Positions 56,715-64,000 of a stretch of DNA of 64,000 nucleotides are shown here, piece after piece. This DNA comes from Vibrio alfacsensis. Lineage in GTDB: Bacteria > Pseudomonadota > Gammaproteobacteria > Enterobacterales > Vibrionaceae. Within the stretch, counting starts at the first letter, position 1, and the number at the start of each line of letters is the position of its first letter. The notes below the pieces were generated by a model, which did not search any database, was not told the DNA's origin, and was given only the letters and a program-made list of their open reading frames with translations. The stretch lies in assembly GCF_003544875.1 (NCBI RefSeq), contig NZ_CP032094.1, forward strand, positions 1 to 64,000. Direction: 5' to 3'. A program made the translations under genes and the position numbers.

Positions 56715-57902
56715 ATGGCGATTAATAAACCGCTAATGAAGCTTACATTAGCTACAGCTATTGGTTTAGCGTGTACAGGCATCAATGCAAAAGACATTTC
56801 AGGTCTTGCTGGTGCGGGCGGAGCTGATGCTCAGGAAGTTTACTTTGTAAAAACTATCTATGAACACGCACTAGCTACCGGCAACCAAGATATCCTAAAT
56901 GCTTTCGCTTCTATAGATAGTGCAGAAGATGCAGCACGTCTAGCGCGAGACATTGCGCCTGACCGCAGTGGTTCAAATATTTATAACGCAATGACTGCCC
57001 AAAATACGTTTACTAACGTTCTTCGTAAGCGTGCATCTGAAGTTATTACGACGGATTTTGGTGGCACTTCTGCATGGGTGAGTTACTTAGGTTCAGACTC
57101 TTCTTTACATACAGATAGTGATGGTACAAATTTATTTGATGGTTACGACTCAAGTTCTTACGGTGTTGCGATCGGTTATGATTGGATTGCATCTAATAAC
57201 TTAGTTGTTGGTCTGTCAGTTGCTCAACAAACAACAGATTCTGACAGCCGTTTAACGGATATGTCTTTAGAAATTGATTCACATCATGCGGCAATATACG
57301 GTGTTTACTCAACGGAATCATGGTACCTAGCAGGTACGGCGAACATTGGTTGGGGTAGCCACATTATTGATAGTCATGTTTCTCATACGAACGACCGACT
57401 ACAAGGACGTACAAATAGTGATATGTACGGTTTAAGCTTCGATGCGTACCGTCCGATTTACGTTGGTGAGTTTATTGTGACACCATCTCTATATACTTCT
57501 TACTCACTTGTACGTGTCGATGGCTACAAAGAAATTGCTAATGCGAGTGTCTTTGCCCTTGAGTATGCAGACCAAGAAAATGAAACCTTAAATGTGGGCG
57601 CTGGCCTAGATTTAACCCGCCAATTCATCACTGATGCTGGTTTATTTACTGTTCAGGGTATCGTCAAAGCTGAAACTGAAGTTCTGGATCATCAACTTTC
57701 TACAAAAGTTAAGCTTCGCTCAATGGAAAGCGCAGAGTTTGTCATGCCGGTTAACCAAATCGACGATAAGTTCTACGAAACGGCGTTAGATCTTGCATGG
57801 GAAACCAATGGCAGCATGACATTCAATCTTGGTGCTCAATACAAATGGTCTGATTCCCAAGACACCCTAACTTATTACGGTCGCGGTACGATCTCATTCT
57901 AA
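56715..57902 (+). CDS. Passenger-less autotransporter-type outer-membrane beta-barrel
   Basis: 395 residues from ATG 56715 (a GTG at 56706 is in frame). Signal peptide about 1-25 (INA-KD), a short helical stretch (about 30-100), then a barrel of about 290 residues like the autotransporter beta domain: TSAWVSYLGSDSS, YGVAIGYDWIASNNLVVGLSV, and a terminal GRGTISF. No passenger domain is present, so it is not a usual autotransporter. It is 13 bases before a PL8 lyase gene and may act as an entry channel for glycosaminoglycan oligosaccharides; that role is inferred from context only. Confidence 0.78.
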   Translation: MAINKPLMKLTLATAIGLACTGINAKDISGLAGAGGADAQEVYFVKTIYEHALATGNQDILNAFASIDSAEDAARLARDIAPDRSGSNIYNAMTAQNTFTNVLRKRASEVITTDFGGTSAWVSYLGSDSSLHTDSDGTNLFDGYDSSSYGVAIGYDWIASNNLVVGLSVAQQTTDSDSRLTDMSLEIDSHHAAIYGVYSTESWYLAGTANIGWGSHIIDSHVSHTNDRLQGRTNSDMYGLSFDAYRPIYVGEFIVTPSLYTSYSLVRVDGYKEIANASVFALEYADQENETLNVGAGLDLTRQFITDAGLFTVQGIVKAETEVLDHQLSTKVKLRSMESAEFVMPVNQIDDKFYETALDLAWETNGSMTFNLGAQYKWSDSQDTLTYYGRGTISF

Positions 57903-57915
57903 TCGGTAGTTACTA

Positions 57916-60900
57916 ATGACAACTTCTATTAAAACTATCGCTATGGCAATCAGTGTCGGTTTGTATGGCACCTTTGCTTATGCACAACCAATTGATGCAA
58001 ACAAAACAGGGACAATGTATTTCTTTGAAAATGGCATCCCTGAAACAATCGTAGCATCAAACGACAGTAAGCTGAAAATTGGCAAAGTTGCGACTCGTGA
58101 TGGTAAGTCTTCTCTGGTTTGGACTTTTAAAAAAGGCAGTGAACTGACGCTGACTCAAGATGTAGGCTTTAAGCCTTTCGTTGCAAACGAAAAGGATCAG
58201 TCTATCAGTACATTCACAACGTGGATATACAACGAAAAAGCGCTCGATGGAAAGATGCGTTTCAACTTCAATAAGAAAGGTGAAACTCTAGCGCACTTTG
58301 ATATCAACATGGATTTCACGGGTTGGCGTAATTTGTTAGTTCCTTATCGTGATATGGAAGGAACACCAACAAATGGCATGGACCAAATTGTCATCGACAC
58401 AAGTGGTTTAAAATCGGGCGGTACTATTCACATCGATCAAATGATGACAAGCATCCCTGCAGACCCACGTTGGCCGACTCGTGATGCAGTTGTTCCATAC
58501 ATCAACATGGACGCTGACACAGCACCAAACCGCCACTGGCTTTCTCTTCAACGTTACGATGAGTTTTTAGATAAGAGCACAATGACTCTTAACGAAATTC
58601 GTGTAGACAATGAAAAAGTAGAGAAAATCAAAGCCAAACTTCATGACTTTGCATCATCTGGCAAAGCGAAGAATACCGATGCACAGCTTGATAAGTTGAA
58701 AAAAACTTATGAGTCTTACGGTTTAAAAGAATACAAGGGGGAGATCATTGGCAAACCTCTTGATAATACAAACCGCCAAAAAATGTTCTTGGACAAAGGT
58801 GTTAATCGTGGCTTGTTAAATCAAGAAGAATTCGACTTATTGTTCGGGGCGAAAGACCTGCGCGAGTATGGCGATTTTATGCTTGAGCTTGCAAATGCAC
58901 TTCAAGGCGACCTAAAAGCCAAAGATCGTAAAGAGCTTGAGAAAATGTATATCGATTTAACTCGTTATGGGTTGAATCAAGGTTACGAAGCTGGCAGTGG
59001 TGTTGGTACTGTTCATCACTTTGGTTACACATTACGTAATCTCTTTGAAGCACACTATTTGACACGTGATGTTCTTACAGAAAACAACATGATCAAAGAA
59101 GTTGCCGATATGATGGCTTGGTTCTCCGCTGCGGGTCGCATCTATGCACCTAAAGAAGAACTTGCCTCTTTCAACGTTGATATCATGAATACGCAATTAC
59201 GTGGCATGCTGTACAGCGTAATCATGCAGCCGAATGAAACGACACGTAACGCCTGGTTGCAGCAGTTTAGCAACTGGATCTCAGGTTCTCTAACAGAAAC
59301 TGAGGGCTTGAACGGTGGTATCAAGTACGACGGTTCTATCTTCCACCACGTACAACATTACCCAGCATATGGTCGTGGGGCTCTTAAGGGATTAACGCCA
59401 GTCATCGAGGCTTTAAGCGGTACTGATTTCGCTGTGACTAAAGAAGCACATGAAGCAGTGAAGAAATCGGTGGTCATGACAGAGCTTTATAGTAATGACC
59501 GTTATACATTGATGTCCGTTGTCGGTCGTCACCCAACGGGCGATGCGTTGATTGGCACGACACCTTTCAAACATATGGCCTTGGCCGGAACTCCAGACGG
59601 TAAGAAAGCCATCGATCCTGATATGGCATCAGCGTACTTACGTTTAACTCAAGGCGAGAAGAACGATGATTTCCGTACGTTCCTATTGAAAAAAGGCTTT
59701 AAAGCAGGTTCTGTAGCAGAGGGTAACTTCACTATGAACTTAGCAAGTCTAAATATTCAACGTCGTGATGATTGGGTTGCTGCTGCTCGTGGCTATTCGC
59801 GTTACCTAGTAGGTAATGAGTCTTATGCGAATGCAAACCGATATGGACGTTACATTAACTATGGTCATGTAGAGATCATGGACGCAGATGGTAAAACACG
59901 TGCGTTCTCGCATGACGGTTTTAACTGGAACCGTTGGTCGGGAACGACGGCTGTTCAAGTGCCATTGCAGGACCTAAATGCACAGCTTCGTAATGTGGAC
60001 CGTTTTAGTGGTCTAGAAGAGATGTTGTTCAACGAACAAACATACGCAGGCGGTGTTGGTAACGGTAAGAATGGTATGTACGCGATGACTTTACAGGCTC
60101 ATCCTAAGTACGATGCAACATTCTTAGCGAATAAATCTGTGTTCTTCTTTGATAACCGTATTGTTGCTTTAGGCAGTGGCATCAACACAATGGTTTCTGA
60201 ATACCCAACACAAACAACATTGTTCCAACACGCGTTACGTGTACCAAGTGATGCGATGTATGTTAATGGCCTTCGTTTTAACAAAGGCGAAGAAAAGAGT
60301 GTTGAGTCAAAACGCAAATATACACAATTAATTGATCCAGATGGCAATGCGTACTTTGTTTCTTCTGATTCAGATGTGAAAGTATCTGCAACAAACCAGA
60401 AATCATTCAATCAGAAGAACAGCAAACCAACGGAGGTAAATTTGCTACGGCAGTTATTGACCACGGTAAAGCGCCGAAGGACGCAAGCTACGAATATTCG
60501 GTTCTGATTAATCCAACAGTGAAACAACAGATGACGTTTGCTTCATCTCTGGGGGCAAAAAAAGGCAGTCCGTACACGGTGATCCAGAAAGACGATAACG
60601 CTCATATTGTTTATGACCGCGCTTCGAAAACTACGGGTTACGCTGTATTCGAGCCGGATACTAACATTGAAAACAGCGTCATTGTGAAAGTTGAAGAGCC
60701 TGCAATGATCTTAGCTGAATCTAAAAAAGACCGCCTGCATCTATCATTGGTTAACCCAGATCTAAACCTATACCAAGGTAAAGATGAATCCATGTACAAA
60801 GATGGCATTCAACAAGAAGTAAGTATTTACTCTCGTTCTTGGAAATCAAATGAATTCCAACCAGTTAAAAACAAACTGGTGCTTAATGGCGTGTACAAAA

Positions 60901-61016
60901 ATGCGACTAAAAAGCTACCTAAAGGCGTTGAGTTGAAAGTAAATGGTCTTATGACCGAAGTTCAATTCACGACTGTGGGTGCCGATCCAATTCAATTGAA
61001 ACTAAAGAAATCCTAA
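57916..61016 (+). CDS. Second PL8 chondroitin lyase-type protein, divergent, frameshifted in this sequence
   Basis: About 1034 residues after one G is restored near 60435-60436, which gives KPTEGKFATAVIDHGKAPKD, matching the family. Signal peptide about 1-23 (AYA-QP), lectin-like N-terminal sandwich, toroid and C-terminal beta domains. Active-site positions align to H478 and Y485 (SIFHHVQHYPAYG), the GRHP Arg and the NRYGRY segment, but flanking residues differ from the other two lyases (the usual DGTAWRHKGNYPGYSF becomes DGSIFHHVQHYPAYG). It may be an exolyase, like chondroitinase ABC II which sits beside ABC I in Proteus, or have another substrate. It has no GlyGly-CTERM. Confidence 0.88.
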
Positions 61017-61024
61017 TCAAATAA

Positions 61025-61043
61025 GCAGGGGAGATCTCCCTGC
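61025..61043. other. Intergenic palindrome between the two PL8 genes
   Basis: GCAGGG and its complement flank GAGATCTC, a near-perfect hairpin without a T tract, just before the ribosome site of the third PL8 gene. It may stabilise or process the mRNA. Confidence 0.4.
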
Positions 61044-61060
61044 AATAAAGGAACAAAAGT

Positions 61061-64000
61061 ATGAACATTAATTGTACTATTTTAGCTGCTACTATTGCGG
61101 TCGTGTTGTCTGGCAATGCGTTTGCAACTAAAAAGGTGAAAGGTAATGTAAACCAACAATTTCACCCATCACTACAAAACCAAATCGTAACTTTTGAAGA
61201 ATCATCGGTACCGGAATTTGTGAAGTTAGACGGTGAGGGAACCATTGCCGTAACCAAAGAACGTTTCATTAACGGTGACCAATCTCTTGTGTGGCAATGG
61301 GAACCAAACACAACTCTTGAAATAGACAAAGAGTGGAAATACTACACGGATAAAGAAGCCTATAATGCTGTAGGTGGTCGTGGCTCTAACACCACATTCT
61401 CTGTATGGATTTATAACGAAAAACCAAGTGAAGGTGAGCTGCACTTCCAATTTGGTAATGCATCTCAAAGTAACTTCTCAATGAAGATGGATTTCACAGG
61501 CTGGCGCAGCGTTGGTATGGCATTTAGCCGTGACATGCAAGGTATCCCAGCGGCTACGATGCAAGGGCTAAAAATCACCCCTAAAGGCATGTCTGAAGGC
61601 GGTAAGATGTACGTGGATCGTGTGATGGTTGGTATTGATGATAGTCGTTACCAATGGTCGGATGATCTTGTCACCACGGCTCACTCCCTTCCTGAAATTG
61701 ATTACGGTTTGCCAGATACTCTTCCAAAAGCAACAGCAGAAGAGGTCAAAGGCACAGAGATCGTTAAAAAGAACCTAGTAGATTTCCATCTTGGTGATGA
61801 AATCAAAGGTAAAAAGCTTGATGAAGTCTTCGCTGAAGTCGCATCTTACAACCTATCTAAGAAAGATGGCGTAATTAACGGTGTGCATATTTTAACAAGT
61901 AAGCAGATGACATCGTACCATCCGAAACACCTCTCTGAAGCGGATAAAGCGCGATTCGATGAATACGTTGATATGCGTAAATTCAGCGAAACAATGGAAC
62001 GTGTTGCACGTGCATACCACCAAACACAAGATGCACAGGTTAAACAGGAACTTAAAGACGCTTTCATTCTTATGAGTGAGCACGCTTTGGACCAAGGTTT
62101 CCAAGATGGTGCATCTCTGGTTGCACTGCACCACTGGGGCTACACAAGCCGTGGTTGGTATGCATCGCTACTTTTGATGGAAGACGTATTGAAAGAAGCA
62201 GGTCTGTTCCAGGCGACATTCGATTCTCTTCTATGGTCTGCACGTGAATTTAAAGAGCGTGGCTTTGATATGCGTGTTGGTCCTAAATCTTCTGACATGG
62301 ACTACTGGAACACACTAGCGCGTGCTCACTTGATCATGCTGGTTCTTGAAATTGATCCAGACAAGCGCGTTGCACTGCTTAAGAAGTACGGTCAATTCGC
62401 ATCTGGCAACCTTGCGCAAACTCCGGCGGGTTATGCGGATGGTTTCCGTCCAGATGGTACAGCATGGCGCCACCGTGGTAACTACCCAGGCTATTCTTTT
62501 GCTGCAATGGACGGTGCGGCGCACGTTTCATACATGTTGCACGGAACGCCATTTGCGTTGACACAAGAAGCACGTGATTACTTGAAATTAGCATTGCTGT
62601 CGGCACGTCTTTACAGCAACCCGAACCCATCAGTTTCTGTGATTGGTCGTCGTCCATTCTTCAAAACATCGATTAAGAAAGTATCAGATGGTATGTTCTG
62701 GTTAGCGATGTCTAATGGCGCAACGGTAGATACAGAACTTGCAGCTGCTTATCTACGTGCTCTAGATCTAACCACAGAAGATGGTAAAGAAATCTTCGGT
62801 ATTGATGTCGCACCAGAAGCACACCCACAAGGTAACTACACATTCAACTATGCGGCGATGGGCGTTCACCGTTGGGGTGACAACATGGTTACAATGAAAG
62901 GTTGGAACCGTTACGTATGGTCGTCTGAAATCTACCACAACGCGAACCGATACGGTCGTTACCAGTCACACGGAACGGTACAAGTTCAGAAGTGGGGTGA
63001 AGACCACACTTGGGGTTACGATGAAAAAGGTTGGAACTGGAACCGCGTTCCAAGTGCAACAACGATCAATTTGCCGTGGAAATACCTAGACGCTGCACGT
63101 CAACATACGACGATGATGCAGAATAACCTACGTTTCAACGGTGCAACGAACCTTGATAACAAGTATGGTGCGTTTGGTTTCCAACTAGAAGTGCCAGAGA
63201 TGTTTGCTCGTAACTTCCCTCAACACTATGACGGCAGCTTTACGTTCAAAAAATCTGCGTTTGCATTTGATGACCGTATCGTAATTGTTGGTAGTGATAT
63301 TTCGAATAGCCGCGACCAGTACGAGACAGAGACTACGTTGTTCCAACTTGGTATTACGGAAAAATCAGATTCGCTAAATGTGAATGGTGAGCAAATCACA
63401 GCGTTCCCATACAAAGCGACGTTGCAAGAGGGTGAATGGCTAATCGATGGTATGGGTACGGGTTATTACGTTTTAGACGGTGGTGAAATTGAAGTTCGTC
63501 GTCAAGAGCAAGAATCTCGTGATAACCAACAGCGTAAACCAACCAAAGGTAACTTCCAATCGGCTTGGATTAAGCACGGTAAAGCACCGAGTGGCGCAGA
63601 GTATGAGTACTTAATGGTACTTGATGCAACACCTGAGAAGATGGCGGCTATCGCAGAATCTATGAAAGATTCTGATACCAAACCATATGAAGTGATCAAG
63701 AAAGACAGCAACGTTCACGTTGTTAAAGATAAAGCAACGGGTGTGACGGGTTACACAGCGTTCAAATACGCGCGTGTCGGTGACGAGTTCATTCGTTCAA
63801 TCAGCTCTTCTTCTGTCGTGATGACTCAGATGCAAGGTGAGACGCTTAAACTCAGTGTCGCTAACCCAGACCTTAATATGGAAAAAGACACACTATCTAA
63901 AGAAGTCCCAACATCGGTGACTCTAAATGGTAAGTGGGAATACAATGGTAGCGATGAGCGCGTTTCTCTGAAGAACAAAGGCTCTCGTACTACGGTGACG
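61061..64000 (+). CDS. Third PL8 chondroitin sulfate ABC lyase, 3' end outside the window
   Basis: 980 residues are visible and the frame is open at the right edge. The start at 61061 follows AAAGGAAC. Signal peptide about 1-22 (AFA-TK), N-terminal sandwich (about 40-190), toroid and C-terminal domains. Active-site set complete: H471 and Y478 in TAWRHRGNYPGYSF, R530 in VIGRRPFF, and Glu in WSSEIYHNANRYGRYQSHG. It is close to Proteus chondroitinase ABC I, and to the first PL8 of this window. Only the last few tens of residues are missing, so a C-terminal sorting signal cannot be judged. It lies 44 bases after the second PL8 gene in the same direction. Confidence 0.95.
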   Translation, partial: MNINCTILAATIAVVLSGNAFATKKVKGNVNQQFHPSLQNQIVTFEESSVPEFVKLDGEGTIAVTKERFINGDQSLVWQWEPNTTLEIDKEWKYYTDKEAYNAVGGRGSNTTFSVWIYNEKPSEGELHFQFGNASQSNFSMKMDFTGWRSVGMAFSRDMQGIPAATMQGLKITPKGMSEGGKMYVDRVMVGIDDSRYQWSDDLVTTAHSLPEIDYGLPDTLPKATAEEVKGTEIVKKNLVDFHLGDEIKGKKLDEVFAEVASYNLSKKDGVINGVHILTSKQMTSYHPKHLSEADKARFDEYVDMRKFSETMERVARAYHQTQDAQVKQELKDAFILMSEHALDQGFQDGASLVALHHWGYTSRGWYASLLLMEDVLKEAGLFQATFDSLLWSAREFKERGFDMRVGPKSSDMDYWNTLARAHLIMLVLEIDPDKRVALLKKYGQFASGNLAQTPAGYADGFRPDGTAWRHRGNYPGYSFAAMDGAAHVSYMLHGTPFALTQEARDYLKLALLSARLYSNPNPSVSVIGRRPFFKTSIKKVSDGMFWLAMSNGATVDTELAAAYLRALDLTTEDGKEIFGIDVAPEAHPQGNYTFNYAAMGVHRWGDNMVTMKGWNRYVWSSEIYHNANRYGRYQSHGTVQVQKWGEDHTWGYDEKGWNWNRVPSATTINLPWKYLDAARQHTTMMQNNLRFNGATNLDNKYGAFGFQLEVPEMFARNFPQHYDGSFTFKKSAFAFDDRIVIVGSDISNSRDQYETETTLFQLGITEKSDSLNVNGEQITAFPYKATLQEGEWLIDGMGTGYYVLDGGEIEVRRQEQESRDNQQRKPTKGNFQSAWIKHGKAPSGAEYEYLMVLDATPEKMAAIAESMKDSDTKPYEVIKKDSNVHVVKDKATGVTGYTAFKYARVGDEFIRSISSSSVVMTQMQGETLKLSVANPDLNMEKDTLSKEVPTSVTLNGKWEYNGSDERVSLKNKGSRTTVT

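Overview
The window is the origin end of the second chromosome of a Vibrio, most likely of the Harveyi-type group. The first 360 bases hold a DnaA box, six regularly spaced RctB 12-mers and an AT-rich unwinding region. They are followed by rctB, the initiator found only on Vibrionaceae secondary chromosomes, and by the usual neighbours (a DUF3283 protein, a second YebC/PmpR protein and a RodA paralogue). No tRNA, rRNA or CRISPR array was seen.

Layout. 1-6.2 kb: oriCII, rctB and small conserved genes, with more RctB-type 12-mers in and beside a gene at 2.6-3.1 kb. 6.5-9.6 kb: an AaeAB-like efflux pair (DUF2955 plus HlyD-type adaptor) with a divergent LysR gene. 9.7-16.4 kb: a seven-gene operon with a periplasmic protein, a LolD/LolE-like ABC transporter, a LolA-like periplasmic carrier, an outer-membrane barrel and a LytS/LytTR two-component pair. 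16.4-19.0 kb: two predicted metallopeptidases, PpiB and a DCC-family protein. 19.2-25.6 kb: a reverse-strand electron-transfer and copper-handling operon (porin, PCu(A)C, tetrahaem NapC/NirT, dihaem-DUF1566, propeller, SCO, TlpA-like, cytochrome c) with a divergent LysR gene. 27.1-33.7 kb: a DUF2860 barrel and two near-identical GltS symporters around an ABC-2 exporter.

33.7-64.0 kb is mainly a glycosaminoglycan (chondroitin/dermatan sulfate or hyaluronan) utilisation island. It holds three chondroitinase-ABC-type PL8 lyases, two formylglycine sulfatases, their radical-SAM maturase, a CBM9-like secreted protein, a DUF2264 protein, a tagatose-bisphosphate aldolase (GalNAc branch), KDG kinase and KDPG aldolase (uronate branch), a DJ-1/PfpI protein and a passenger-less autotransporter-type barrel. 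A tripartite RND pump is embedded in it. An AT-rich stretch (47.4-50.7 kb) carries an NGN-only RfaH-like protein, small orphan genes and a complete IS630-type element with a broken transposase. A shared CGAAAG/CTTTCG motif lies upstream of most of the island's transcription units, which suggests one regulon; the regulator is not in the window.

A caution for all users: at least ten genes, including conserved ones (yebC, sulfatase maturase, PL8, RND pump, porin), are broken by losses of one or two bases. Nearly all are in short homopolymers, and restoring them recovers full-length family-typical proteins. This looks like sequencing error rather than mass gene decay. Frameshifted genes are annotated at their full reconstructed extents.
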